From: Novosphingobium sediminicola
GTDB lineage: Bacteria; Pseudomonadota; Alphaproteobacteria; Sphingomonadales; Sphingomonadaceae
Direction: 5' to 3'
Assembly: GCF_014196525.1 (NCBI RefSeq)
Contig: NZ_JACIDX010000002.1
Span: forward strand, 186,001-250,000
DNA length: 64,000 bases
How positions within the stretch are numbered: the first letter of the stretch is position 1; every line of letters begins with the position of its first letter. The position numbers and the translations under genes are program-made. Positions 26,299 through 35,310 of the stretch are shown piece after piece. Under the pieces are notes generated by a model that saw only the letters and a list, made by a program, of their open reading frames with translations, did no database searches and was not told where the DNA came from.

Positions 26299-28710
26299 AT
26301 GAAGGGATCGCGCTCTTGCGCATGGATGCTGGCCGGGGTCAGCATCTGGGCCATGCCCGCCGCCGCTCTGGCCCAAAATGCCGATGCGCCCGACATCGTT
26401 GTTACCGCGCTCAAACGAGAAACCTCGCTGCTGAAAACCCCGGCGGCGATCAGCGTCGTCTCGGGCGCCGATCTTCAGGCCAAGGGTGTGGTCAATCTGG
26501 CCGATATTCAAAATGTTGCGCCCGGCGTTGCCATTGCGCAGGGCCGCGACGGCGTGCAGGTGGCGATCCGCGGCGTGACCACCACCGATACCTCTTCCAA
26601 GGGCGAGCAGGACATCGCCTTCAGCGTCGATGGCGCCTATATCGGGCGCGGCAATGCGCGCGGCGGGGCCTTTTTCGATGTCGATCATGTCGAGGTTTTG
26701 CGCGGCCCCCAAGGCACACTTTATGGCCGTAGTTCAACCGGCGGGGCGATCAATGTCGTGACCAGCAAGCCCAAGCTTGGCGAAACCAGCGGTTATATCA
26801 AAGCCGAATATGGCAATTTCGACACCAAGCGCGCGCAGGCAGCGGTCAACCTGCCGCTGGGCGATACGGTAGCGATCCGGCTGGCCGGTTCGTTTAATGA
26901 TCGCAGCGGCTATTCGCGGCCCATCGATTATAATCCGGTCTTCTTCGGCACGACCTACCACTTTTCCGCCGCGCAGGCCCGCGCCCGCAATGATCAGAAT
27001 GACGCCACGGGCCGCGCCTCGCTGTTGTTCAAGCCCAATGATGCCTTCAGCCTGCGTCTGAACGCGACCTATGGCCATCAGGGCGGCGTGGGCGGCGCGC
27101 CTGCGCTTGAAACGCAACTGGCCGCGCATGGCGATACGGGGGCGGCCGCGCTGGCGGGGCTGGCCAATCCGGTGCCATCCTTCCTGCGCAACAATTTCTC
27201 GCAATATGACGCTGCGCTCAATTACCGTTTTGGCCCGGCCCAGATCGACATCATCGCCTCGCATCAGGTGATGAATTTCAAGCAGCAGAACGCCAGCGTT
27301 CAGGATGCCGCAGCCAATGGCGGCGGGGCGCTCTATCCCTGCTTTGGCAATCCGTGCGATGTGCGCAACGCCAATGCGGCAGGCCTGCCGCCCTTTGGCC
27401 CGACGTTCCAGCTTTATTACCAGCAGAACCATGTAAAAACCGACCAGATCGAAGCCCGCATCTCGAACGCCGACAAGGGCCGGTTCGACTATGTGCTGGG
27501 CGCCAATTACTTTAACGAGGCGGCGGGCGAAAACGGCCAGTCGTGGAACGCCCAGATCGCAGCACCGCTCGACACCGGCACTTATGTGTTTCAGGCCGGG
27601 CCGGTCAATGTGACCACCCACAAGGCCTATGGCCTGTTCGGCCAGACGACATGGAACGCCACCGAGCAATTGGGCGTCGTGCTGGGCGCGCGCTATACCC
27701 ATGATGAGGTCAGCCGGGTGGGCACTTTTGCCCTGCCCTATAATTTCGCCGCCGGTTTCCCCCCGCCGCCCTATCCCGACAGCAATGGCAATGCGATCTG
27801 CCATTATCCCGACACTTGCGCGGGCGCGGTCAACAATGGCGGGCAAAAGGACAACAAGGTCACATGGCGCGTGGGCCTGAATTATCAGATGAACCCGCGC
27901 GCCCTGTTCTATGCCTCGGTGGCGACCGGTTTCAAGGGTGGCGGGTTTAACGATTACGACCCGGCCACCGGCGGCACCGGCCAATATCAGCCCGCCTCGC
28001 TCACCGCCTATGAACTGGGCTATAAGGGCCGCCCGCTGGAAGGGCTGAGCTTGTCGAGCGACCTGTTCTATTACGATTTCTCGCGCTTTCAGGTGAACAG
28101 CGGGGTCAATTTCCCCAGCGGCAATTTCGCGCTCTATACCGTGACCACGCCGGTCAAGCTCTATGGCTGGGAAACCGAGCTGAACTGGCAGATCGACCGG
28201 GACACCTCGATCGATGCCTCGATGACGCTGGAACACACCAGCTTCTCGAACTTCATCACCGGCGCCAATTCGCTGATCGGCAATGGCGTGTCCTTTACCG
28301 GGCAAGCGGTCGATCTGGCGCCTTCCTTCACCTTGCTGGGCGGGATCAGCCGCCGCGTGACCATCGACGATCACAGCGCGCTCCGTCTGCGGCTGAATAC
28401 GAAATACAGCGCGTCCTATCTGCTCTCCGATTACAACGCCGCCGTCCGCTATCGCCAGCACGGTTTCACCCGCACCAATGCCAGCATCAGCTATGAGTTG
28501 GACGATGCGCGCTATACGCTGCAACTCTTTGTCGAAAATATCGAAAACAAGGTTCAGCGCACCAGCATAATCGGTGGCACCTATGCCGGAACCTATGGCG
28601 GCACGAACAACAATTCGGTGCTGAACGAAGCCTCTGATCCGGCTAACAATCTGGCCTTCTATACCACCGCGCCGCGTCTGTTCGGCCTGCGGGCGGGCAT
28701 GAAGTTCTGA
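26299..28710 (+). CDS. TonB-dependent receptor
   Basis: About 803 aa. Signal peptide (KGSRSCAWMLAGVSIWAMPAAALAQ) followed by a plug with DIVVTALKRETSLLKTPAAISVV, QVAIRGVTTTDT, the VEVLRGPQGTLYGRSSTGGAINVVT motif and a barrel ending LFGLRAGMKF. This plug type (with LRGPQGTLYGRN-like motif) differs from the five related receptors elsewhere in the window and belongs to the large alphaproteobacterial group often linked to sugars or aromatic compounds. ATG 26299 has GGGGAGG 6-7 nt upstream; the longer in-frame start at 26185 is not supported. A PhoPQ-type pair precedes it and a terminator-like hairpin follows it before the PepSY gene. Confidence 0.92.
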   Translation: MKGSRSCAWMLAGVSIWAMPAAALAQNADAPDIVVTALKRETSLLKTPAAISVVSGADLQAKGVVNLADIQNVAPGVAIAQGRDGVQVAIRGVTTTDTSSKGEQDIAFSVDGAYIGRGNARGGAFFDVDHVEVLRGPQGTLYGRSSTGGAINVVTSKPKLGETSGYIKAEYGNFDTKRAQAAVNLPLGDTVAIRLAGSFNDRSGYSRPIDYNPVFFGTTYHFSAAQARARNDQNDATGRASLLFKPNDAFSLRLNATYGHQGGVGGAPALETQLAAHGDTGAAALAGLANPVPSFLRNNFSQYDAALNYRFGPAQIDIIASHQVMNFKQQNASVQDAAANGGGALYPCFGNPCDVRNANAAGLPPFGPTFQLYYQQNHVKTDQIEARISNADKGRFDYVLGANYFNEAAGENGQSWNAQIAAPLDTGTYVFQAGPVNVTTHKAYGLFGQTTWNATEQLGVVLGARYTHDEVSRVGTFALPYNFAAGFPPPPYPDSNGNAICHYPDTCAGAVNNGGQKDNKVTWRVGLNYQMNPRALFYASVATGFKGGGFNDYDPATGGTGQYQPASLTAYELGYKGRPLEGLSLSSDLFYYDFSRFQVNSGVNFPSGNFALYTVTTPVKLYGWETELNWQIDRDTSIDASMTLEHTSFSNFITGANSLIGNGVSFTGQAVDLAPSFTLLGGISRRVTIDDHSALRLRLNTKYSASYLLSDYNAAVRYRQHGFTRTNASISYELDDARYTLQLFVENIENKVQRTSIIGGTYAGTYGGTNNNSVLNEASDPANNLAFYTTAPRLFGLRAGMKF

Positions 28711-28716
28711 TGCCCC

Positions 28717-28750
28717 GGCGGGGAGGGCCACGATGCCCTCCCCGCCTTTT
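28717..28750 (+). terminator. Rho-independent terminator after the TonB receptor
   Basis: A perfect 12-bp stem (28717-28728 with 28735-28746), a 6-nt loop and four T residues (28747-28750). It lies between the receptor stop and the PepSY gene start on the same strand, so readthrough would be reduced. Confidence 0.8.
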
Positions 28751-28780
28751 CCTCCCCAGCGCGGCGCAAAGGTAAACCGC

Positions 28781-29995
28781 ATGTCCCTGCTCAAATTCCA
28801 CCGCTGGCTTTCGATATGCGCGGTGGTGGTCTGCCTCTATCTGGGCGCGACCGGATCGCTGATCGAGATGATCGACCTTCGGGGCCTGGTGACCCATGCC
28901 TCGCCCTATGACGCCAATATGCAGGCGATGCGCGGCGATATTAACGGGCCGGGCGATTATGCCGTGATCGGCCCGATGGACTACCACGCGCGGGCCCTGT
29001 CAGGCGATGTGGCTGCCATGATGCAGACCACCGCCCGCGCGGCGCAGGTCGCCGCCGGAACGGTGTCTTTGCGCTATGTCGAATTGCGTATGGTGGATGG
29101 GCGCGCGGTGGGCGTGGCGCAACTGGACGGGCCTTTGCGCGCGCGCCAGCGTCCGCTGCTAGCCTTTGATCCGATCACGGGCGCGCGACTGCCCCTGCCC
29201 GCCCTGTCGGGCAAGAATGAGGAGCCGCGCGATGCCTTGCGGGTGCAGGTCAAATCGCTGCACCGGATGACCACTTTCGGCAATGGCGCCTTGTGGATCA
29301 ATATCGTCATCGGCCCGGCGCTGGTCGCGCTGATCGTCACGGGGGTATGGGTCTATGTCCGGCAATATCGGGCGCGGGCGCGCATGGGGCGCAAGGCTCT
29401 GTTCTGGCAGGCGCAGGATTGGTGGCGCACGCTGCACCGCGTTTTTTCGGCGGCCTGCGCCCTGTTCCTGCTGATCCTTGCCATCAGCGGCACCTGGCTG
29501 GCGGTGGAAAGTCTGGTCTTTGGCATAAGGATGGATGCCCAGATGGCCCAGCGCAAAGCAAGTATCGTGGATGGTTTCGGCACGCTGGCGGTTGAGGATG
29601 CCGCACCATGGGCCCGCACCACGCTGGCGGCTTACGAGGCTGGCCATCCCGACGCTCCTCCCCGCCTGCTGCGCCTGCGCGCCTATGGCGGCTATGGTCA
29701 GGGCGTGGTGGTCAGCGGTGGGCAGGATGCCGGGCAACTGGTCTATAACGCCCGCACCGGCGCGACCATGACCGAGACCGAGCCCGGCTATCCCCCGGTG
29801 AATTTCCCCTTTGGCTGGCAGGCGCATCAATGGGCCAAACAGGTCCATAACGGCAGCCTGATCGGCCTGACGGGGCGCTGGATCAGCCTGATATGCGGGC
29901 TGTGCATCCTCTATCTCTCGGTGTCGGGCATCGTGATGTATGCGCGGATGTGGCGGCGGCGCGCGGGCAATGGCAAACGGGCACTCTTTTGGTGA
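28781..29995 (+). CDS. PepSY-associated transmembrane protein
   Basis: About 404 aa, inner membrane. An N-terminal LLKFHRWLSICAVVVCLYLGATG helix, a periplasmic PepSY part with AGTVSLRYVELR and PLLAFDPITGARL, then helices at about 180-203, 225-250 and 355-385, with LHRVFSAACALFLLILAISGTWL and the C-terminal VHNGSLIGLTGRWISL helix. His residues in the membrane helices (FHRW, LHRV, VHNG) are conserved in this family and in ferric-siderophore reductase-like proteins such as FhuF/PiuB-type PepSY proteins. Such proteins are often encoded beside TonB receptors and may reduce iron chelates or process cargo. The start at 28781 has AAAGG 8 nt upstream. Confidence 0.87.
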   Translation: MSLLKFHRWLSICAVVVCLYLGATGSLIEMIDLRGLVTHASPYDANMQAMRGDINGPGDYAVIGPMDYHARALSGDVAAMMQTTARAAQVAAGTVSLRYVELRMVDGRAVGVAQLDGPLRARQRPLLAFDPITGARLPLPALSGKNEEPRDALRVQVKSLHRMTTFGNGALWINIVIGPALVALIVTGVWVYVRQYRARARMGRKALFWQAQDWWRTLHRVFSAACALFLLILAISGTWLAVESLVFGIRMDAQMAQRKASIVDGFGTLAVEDAAPWARTTLAAYEAGHPDAPPRLLRLRAYGGYGQGVVVSGGQDAGQLVYNARTGATMTETEPGYPPVNFPFGWQAHQWAKQVHNGSLIGLTGRWISLICGLCILYLSVSGIVMYARMWRRRAGNGKRALFW

Positions 29996-30021
29996 GCGCC
30001 CCTATTTCAGGAACTTTCCCT

Positions 30022-30447
30022 ATGAAAATCATGGCTCTGGCGCTGATCCTATGCGCCTCTCCTGCTCTTGCGCAAAATGCTGACGAGATCGCCCTGCTCA
30101 AGGCCGAAGATGCCCGGTTTCGCGCCGAACTGACCCATGACGCCGCCACGCTGGATCGCATGACGGCGCCGGAGGTGACCTACACCCATTTCAACGGCAA
30201 GCATGAAGACAAGGCATCTCTGATGCAAAGCTTCACTCATTTGCCCTTCACCGCCATCGAGCCGACGGATCGCCATGCCCGGCTTTATGGACAAGTAGGC
30301 ATTGTGCGCGGATTGGTGGCCCGGCAATTGCCCGACCGGCGCCTGCTCGACGCCTATATCGCGGTCTATGTCCGACAGGGCAAAGTGTGGCGGCTGACCA
30401 ACTGGGTTTCCCATGCCGTGCCGCCGCCACCTTCTGCCCTCCATTGA
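30022..30447 (+). CDS. Exported NTF2-like (DUF4440) protein
   Basis: About 141 aa. A signal peptide (KIMALALILCASPALA-Q) precedes a SnoaL/NTF2-like cone domain: ALLKAEDARFRAELTHDAATLDRM, APEVTYTHFNGKHEDKASLM, and the closing strands AYIAVYVRQGKVWRLTNWVSH. This is the DUF4440 arrangement, a small ligand-binding or enzymatic fold with unknown reactions in most bacteria. ATG 30022 has AGGAA about 8-12 nt upstream and lies 26 bases after the PepSY gene, so the two are probably co-transcribed. It ends 6 bases from the convergent ceramidase-like gene with no room for a separate terminator. Confidence 0.8.
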   Translation: MKIMALALILCASPALAQNADEIALLKAEDARFRAELTHDAATLDRMTAPEVTYTHFNGKHEDKASLMQSFTHLPFTAIEPTDRHARLYGQVGIVRGLVARQLPDRRLLDAYIAVYVRQGKVWRLTNWVSHAVPPPPSALH

Positions 30448-30453
30448 AACCGA

Positions 30454-31869
30454 TCAGGGGCGCATCTGGCCAAACAGGCTGGCGCTGGCCCCGGCAATGG
30501 CATCCTCGGCACAGCCCGGTTTGAGCTTGGACCCGATCACCTGAAATGTCAGATGCGCACCCGCCTCGTTTGAGGCGACATAGCCCGAGGTGCCCCGCTT
30601 GTTGGCCAGCGTGACGACCATATAATTGGGCGACTGCGCCTCACGCTTCATCCGCGTGCCGATCTGGCTGTAAACCTCGCCATTAAACCAGCCCAGCGTG
30701 ACGCCCGCAATGCGCAACAGGCCCACGCTCATTTCCGCATCGGGACCGTCCTTATAGGGGGGCAAGGTGCCCTGCCGCGCGGCTTCGTCCAACCGGATGC
30801 GCCCCGGACAGGTGATGTCCTTTTGCAGACTTTCAATCGGCCCGTCATCCCATGTCCGGGGCGTCAGATTGCGCATCACGTCAATCGCCGATTCCCCGAT
30901 GATGACACCCATGGCCTTTACCAGATCGCCGGTTTCCTCCAGCGCCGCCGCATAGGCCGCGCGGTCGCTTTCGGGCAAAGGCTTGGCGATAAAGCCGTTT
31001 TGATAGGTAAAGGCATTGGGCAGGCCCGCCGACACTTTCCACTGATCGGGCGCATCAATGCGTTTATTTTTGGCGTCCGGCATTTGCGTGCGGATGCCCG
31101 ACAATTCCAGCATGGGGCGGATCAACAAAGGGTTCTGGTCGCCCGATGCCCCCTGCGTCATCAGCGCCACCGCGCCGGGATAGCGCCTTTCCAGATAACG
31201 CGAGGCGGCCCCCGGCACATCGCCGCTGATCACGCCCGACAGGTAGAAGTTGATCGCATGCATCGCGTAATTCATGTAAACTGCGATGGGCAATCCATCC
31301 TCGCCCAGCACCTCCATCACCGCCAGCGTTTTATCCGAGGGGCCATCGCGGTTGGTGCCCTGATACCAGCTATGCCCATCGAACACGTCGCGGTTGGTGT
31401 TGAACGCCACCTGTGTTGTGCCGAAACCGATGCGGGCGGGGCGCCATTTCGCCTTCGCCTCGGTGGCCGCGCGGACCACGGCATCGGCCACGGTTTTCGC
31501 ATCGGGTTGCCCCGGCAGGGGAATGCTGCGGGTGCTGCTGCTATGCGTATGCGTGGCCGAGATCAGGAAGTTTTGCAAAGGGCACCCGGTTGCCTTGGCC
31601 ACGCGGGCCGAGGCATCGGCAAACACTTCGGGCAGCACGCCGCCCTGATCGAGCGTGGCCAGCACTGCGCAACTTGCGCCATTGCCGATCACCACCGCGC
31701 GGGCATAGATGTGATCGTGGATCGTATTGCCATTTTCCAGCGCGGATTCGGGCGGGGTAATGTCCACTCTGGTCGCGCCCGCCACCAGCGCTTGCGGCGT
31801 GGCGGCCTGCGCCGGATAGGACAGCGCCGGGATAAGCCCCAACAGACTTGCGGAAAGAAGAATCTTCAC
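30454..31869 (-). CDS. Ceramidase-like exported hydrolase
   Basis: A 471-aa protein with a signal peptide (ILLSASLLGLIPALSYPAQAA). The domain is the N-terminal catalytic region of neutral/alkaline ceramidases: GATRVDITPP, SATHTHSS (metal-binding His107 and His109), NYAMHAINFYL, ISGDVPG and QGASGDQNPLL. It lacks the C-terminal beta domain of true ceramidases and the extra domain seen in the paralogue at 15973. It is 17 bases downstream of the carboxylesterase gene and thus probably co-transcribed. It ends with a KPGCAEDAI segment. The substrate is unknown; amide or ester hydrolysis in the periplasm is the likely chemistry. Confidence 0.82.
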   Translation of the reverse strand: MKILLSASLLGLIPALSYPAQAATPQALVAGATRVDITPPESALENGNTIHDHIYARAVVIGNGASCAVLATLDQGGVLPEVFADASARVAKATGCPLQNFLISATHTHSSSTRSIPLPGQPDAKTVADAVVRAATEAKAKWRPARIGFGTTQVAFNTNRDVFDGHSWYQGTNRDGPSDKTLAVMEVLGEDGLPIAVYMNYAMHAINFYLSGVISGDVPGAASRYLERRYPGAVALMTQGASGDQNPLLIRPMLELSGIRTQMPDAKNKRIDAPDQWKVSAGLPNAFTYQNGFIAKPLPESDRAAYAAALEETGDLVKAMGVIIGESAIDVMRNLTPRTWDDGPIESLQKDITCPGRIRLDEAARQGTLPPYKDGPDAEMSVGLLRIAGVTLGWFNGEVYSQIGTRMKREAQSPNYMVVTLANKRGTSGYVASNEAGAHLTFQVIGSKLKPGCAEDAIAGASASLFGQMRP

Positions 31870-31886
31870 AGGTTTCTCCGGCTTGA

Positions 31887-33470
31887 TCAGGGATAACGCG
31901 CGGTGGCGACGGCATCGAGGCGCACCTTGAGCGGATCGGGCGCGGCCGCATTGGCGCCATCGGCGGCAAATTGCATGATCGCATCATCCTTCGCCTCAAA
32001 GACCGGCCAATGCGGCAGGCCCGGCCCGTTGGGGTCGCCCTTCTTCACGAAATTGACCCAATAGGCATGAAGCGCCCGCGCCACGCCCCGATCCTGCGCC
32101 GTCAGCGACGAGCCATATTTGGCCGCCAGCGTATCCATCGAATAGGGAATGTCGGTGGCATGGGGCGGGCCTTCGGGCCATTCCTGGCGCATCGATGCGG
32201 CCACATAGTTGAAGCGGTAATCATAGACCGGCAACCCCTGCGCGCGCAGCAGGGTGGACATACGCCGCGCCGGTTCGCGATAGGAAATATCGCGCCCCAT
32301 TTCGCGCAGAGCATAATCGGCATTGCCATTGGCCAGCGCGGCATAGGCGGCGCGGGCCTGATCCTGCCCCTTGGCAAAGGTCTTGGTAAAAGCGTTTTCC
32401 AGACTCGTTTCGCGCATCCCGGCATAATTGTCAGCCCCGGTCGATCCGATGATCAAAGGGACTTTGGCCGCCCGCCCGGCCTCAATTGCCTTCAGCAGGG
32501 ATTCCGTCACGATCCGCCCATCGCGCGATGGTCCGGCAAAGCGCTCACGCTGGGCCGACGATGTGCCGATATGGATGCCATCAGTCACCTGCTCGGCGGT
32601 CAGGGCGCGCAGCCGGACAACCGCTTCCGGCCCGGTGCCCTCGATGCCCCAGCGGCGCGCGAAATTGATCCCGGCCTGCTCGATGCCGACCACCCCCGGC
32701 CCGCCTTCCCACGGGCGCGGATCATTCGATGCATTGCCGCCCGACTGGATGATCGCCTGTTGAAACAGCCCGCGCGCCAAAGGTGTCGCCAACAGCATCG
32801 CCACCTGTCCCGCCCCCGCCGACTGGCCATAGATCGTCACACGCGAAGGATCGCCGCCAAAAGCCGCCACATTGCGCCGCACCCATTTGAGCGCGGCGAT
32901 GCTGTCCATATAGCCGAAATTGCCCTTCAGCCCGTCGTCCTGCCCGGCTTTGGCCAGACCGGGGAAATCGAAGAAGCCAAAGCGGCCCACGCGCCAGTTG
33001 AAGCTGACGAACACCACCCCGTCGCGCGCAAAGGGCGCCCCGGAATAGACCGAGGGCGAAGCACCGCCATTCACATTGCCCCCGCCATAGATCCATACCA
33101 TCACCGGCAGCTTTGCCCCGGCCTTCGCTCCGGCCGGGCGCCAGACATTGGCGACCAGACAATCCTCGGCAGGCTTGGTGCCCAGGGGGGCGGCATCACT
33201 GGGGAAAGGCTCCTGCATACAGTCATGGCCATAGGCGAGCGCGGGACGCACGCCCTGCCACGAACGCACCGGCTGAGGCGCACGCCAGCGCAGCGCGCCC
33301 ACCGGCGGCGCGGCATAGGGGATGCCCAGAAAGGCTTCGGTCGGGCCGTCGCGCCTGCCCGCTATCGCGCCGCCCTCCACCCAAACCTTTGGCTTTGCCT
33401 GCACGGTCTGCGCCTGCGCGCCATCCGCCGACAGCGCCACCGCCATTATCGCCCATAATTGCGCCTTCAT
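31887..33470 (-). CDS. Type B carboxylesterase, exported
   Basis: About 527 aa. Signal peptide (KAQLWAIMAVALSADGAQAQ), then the carboxylesterase type-B signature: GIPYAAPP, EDCLVANVWRP, the oxyanion loop YGGGN (128-132), the nucleophile elbow IYGQSAGAG (Ser217) and a C-terminal His region (PPHATDIPYSM). The typical acid motif (GxxRDEG) reads GADNYAG, so the acidic residue may have moved or be replaced; this needs an alignment. The start at 33470 is set by signal peptide position and GAGAGAGG upstream. First of a two-gene minus-strand unit with the ceramidase-like gene and divergent from the sigma factor gene. Likely cleaves ester-linked plant or lipid compounds. Confidence 0.87.
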   Translation of the reverse strand: MKAQLWAIMAVALSADGAQAQTVQAKPKVWVEGGAIAGRRDGPTEAFLGIPYAAPPVGALRWRAPQPVRSWQGVRPALAYGHDCMQEPFPSDAAPLGTKPAEDCLVANVWRPAGAKAGAKLPVMVWIYGGGNVNGGASPSVYSGAPFARDGVVFVSFNWRVGRFGFFDFPGLAKAGQDDGLKGNFGYMDSIAALKWVRRNVAAFGGDPSRVTIYGQSAGAGQVAMLLATPLARGLFQQAIIQSGGNASNDPRPWEGGPGVVGIEQAGINFARRWGIEGTGPEAVVRLRALTAEQVTDGIHIGTSSAQRERFAGPSRDGRIVTESLLKAIEAGRAAKVPLIIGSTGADNYAGMRETSLENAFTKTFAKGQDQARAAYAALANGNADYALREMGRDISYREPARRMSTLLRAQGLPVYDYRFNYVAASMRQEWPEGPPHATDIPYSMDTLAAKYGSSLTAQDRGVARALHAYWVNFVKKGDPNGPGLPHWPVFEAKDDAIMQFAADGANAAAPDPLKVRLDAVATARYP

Positions 33471-33615
33471 TCCGGCCATCCTCTCTCTTATGCGTCGCAT
33501 CCTCTCGGCTCTGAGCCTCCTGCGCGCCTTTTCCTTCTCTCGTTCCGGCAAAACATATCCGAAGGTGTGCCCACGCGCGCCTGTCACGCCGCGAAATCAA
33601 TCGGCGGGCACCGCC

Positions 33616-34287
33616 ATGCAATCGGGTCGCCCCCGCATTTTCATGGAAGGATTTGTCTCAGCCCACGCTCAGAGGGGCAGAAGAGAGGAGGCTGTCACGT
33701 CAGTTCAGGATCATAGCGGATTGGAAGATCGTCTGGCGCGCGCCCGCTGGGTGCGCCAGCATGTCTTTCCGCATGACCTGCAAATGCGCAACTGGTTCCG
33801 CAAACGGGGCATTAGCGAGGATGACATCAACGAGGCGATGCAGGAGGCCTATTACCGGATCGCCAAGCTGGACGAGGTTGAACCGATCGCCAATCCGGGC
33901 GCCTATTTCTTTTCCATCGCCCGCAATTTTGCGATTCAGCGCCTGAAACAGCTCCCGGTCGTGCCCTTTGAAACACTCTCGGAAATGGACAGCGCGCATC
34001 TGGGCATGGAAAGCCCGATTGATGAAACGGTCCATATCCGGCTCAGCTATGACAAGGTGCGGGCGATGATCGCGGCTCTGCCCGAACGCTGCCGGGCGAT
34101 TGTCGAGCTGCGCAAGGTCGAGAACTGGTCGCAAAAGGAAATAGCGCAGCATTTCGGCATAACAGAAAAGGCCGTTGAAAAGCAGGTCTGGCTGGGCATA
34201 CGTGCGGTACGCGAGGCTTGGCGCAAGGGAGAGAGTGCAGGAGAGGCGCGTCTGGAAGCCATCGAACGGCGAGGCATGAAGCGATGA
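33616..34287 (+). CDS. FecI-like ECF sigma factor
   Basis: About 223 aa, sigma-70 ECF type. Region 2 shows LQMRNWFRKRGISEDDINEAMQEAYYRI and AYFFSIARNFAIQRLKQ; region 4 shows LPERCRAIVELRKVENWSQKEIAQHFGITEKAVEKQV with the helix-turn-helix. It should direct transcription of the FecA-type receptor downstream when released by FecR. The start is uncertain: ATG 33616 and 33643 are both possible, and no strong ribosome binding site is visible. The stop overlaps the anti-sigma gene by 4 bases. Region 4 is about 80% identical by eye to the sigma factor at 54379, indicating a duplicated module. Confidence 0.88.
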   Translation: MQSGRPRIFMEGFVSAHAQRGRREEAVTSVQDHSGLEDRLARARWVRQHVFPHDLQMRNWFRKRGISEDDINEAMQEAYYRIAKLDEVEPIANPGAYFFSIARNFAIQRLKQLPVVPFETLSEMDSAHLGMESPIDETVHIRLSYDKVRAMIAALPERCRAIVELRKVENWSQKEIAQHFGITEKAVEKQVWLGIRAVREAWRKGESAGEARLEAIERRGMKR

Positions 34288-35240
34288 CCCATCCCCATCC
34301 CCATCCACCCCCACTAACGCCTGATGCCGCCTATTGGGCCGCCCGCATGGACAGCGGCGAGTGGAGCGCGCAGGACGAGGCCGCGCTGCGGCAATGGCTG
34401 GGCGATGACAAGGCGCGCCATGCCGAATTGCTGGAAACGCAGGCCTGCTGGATGATGCTGGATCAGGCCGAACCGGTGGCCGAAACTCTGCCCTCGCCCC
34501 TCTGGCGCAGGCGGCGCTTTCTGGCGGCCGCCGCAGCCGGTGTGGCGGCCATGGTCGGGGCGGCGCGCTTCTGGCCTCGCGGACAGAGCTTTGCCACCAG
34601 AACCGGGGAAATCCGGCGCGTTCCGCTCAATGACGGCTCGGTGATGATGATCAATTCCGGCTCCGAACTGGCGGTGGAGATGAGCGCCCATGCGCGCAAC
34701 ATTGAACTGGCGCGCGGCGAGGCATGGTTTCAGGTGGCCAAGGACGCCACCCGCCCCTTCGTCGTGGCCGCCGGTGATGTCAGGGCCAAGGCCGTGGGCA
34801 CCGCCTTTGCCGTGCGCCTGCGCGAGGGCGGGGTCGAGGTGAATGTGACCGAAGGCGTGGTTCAGACATGGGGCATGGGCCATGACAGCGCCCCCACCCG
34901 GCTGACGGCGGGCGAAAGAGTGCTGGTGACGCAAAATGCCGTGGTCTTTCTCGACCGGGGCGGCGATGGTTCGACCGAGCAGGCGCTGGCATGGCGCAAT
35001 GGCATGATCGATCTTTCGGGCCATACGCTGGCCGAGGCGGCGGCCGAATTCAACCGTTACAACACATTGCAGATCGTGGTGAATGATCCGCGCGTGGCCG
35101 GAGAGCGGATGGCGGGCATTTTCCGCATCGATGATCCGCGCGGCTTCATCGCCGCCCTGCGCGACGGTTTCGCCTTGCAGGTGGACAACAGCCAACCCGG
35201 CGAAGTGCGCATCACGGCAAAAGAAAATGGCCGGTCATGA
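34284..35240 (+). CDS. FecR-like anti-sigma factor
   Basis: A 318-aa inner-membrane regulator. The N-terminal cytoplasmic anti-sigma part (1-75) has the DUF4880 form (AAYWAARMDSGEWSAQDEAALRQWL), then one transmembrane helix (RRFLAAAAAGVAAMVGAARF), then the periplasmic FecR domain (about 105-205) with TRTGEIRRVPLNDGSVMMINSGSEL and the ARGEAWFQVAKDATRPFVV motif, and a C-terminal STN-like DUF4974-type domain (ALAWRNGMIDLSGHTLAEAAAEFNRYNTL). It relays ligand binding from the receptor STN domain to the sigma factor. ATG 34284 overlaps the sigma stop. Exactly the same length as the FecR at 55005. Confidence 0.9.
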   Translation: MTHPHPHPPPLTPDAAYWAARMDSGEWSAQDEAALRQWLGDDKARHAELLETQACWMMLDQAEPVAETLPSPLWRRRRFLAAAAAGVAAMVGAARFWPRGQSFATRTGEIRRVPLNDGSVMMINSGSELAVEMSAHARNIELARGEAWFQVAKDATRPFVVAAGDVRAKAVGTAFAVRLREGGVEVNVTEGVVQTWGMGHDSAPTRLTAGERVLVTQNAVVFLDRGGDGSTEQALAWRNGMIDLSGHTLAEAAAEFNRYNTLQIVVNDPRVAGERMAGIFRIDDPRGFIAALRDGFALQVDNSQPGEVRITAKENGRS

Positions 35241-35269
35241 AGGCGGGTAGTATTGGATTTTGATAAATA

Positions 35270-35287
35270 CCCCGCCCGGCGGCGGGG
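35270..35287 (+). terminator. Hairpin between FecR and FecA genes, possible attenuator
   Basis: CCCCGCC (35270-35276) pairs with GGCGGGG (35281-35287) around a CGGC loop, in the 70 bases between the FecR stop and the FecA-type receptor start. No T-run follows. A similar hairpin is placed between FecR and the next gene at 63818-63837. Confidence 0.45.
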
Positions 35288-35310
35288 ATAGATAAAGATT
35301 TGGGTGAGGG

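Noticed and set aside
26734..28794. 686-codon minus-strand frame
   Set aside because: Opposite to a full TonB receptor with signal peptide, plug and barrel motifs.
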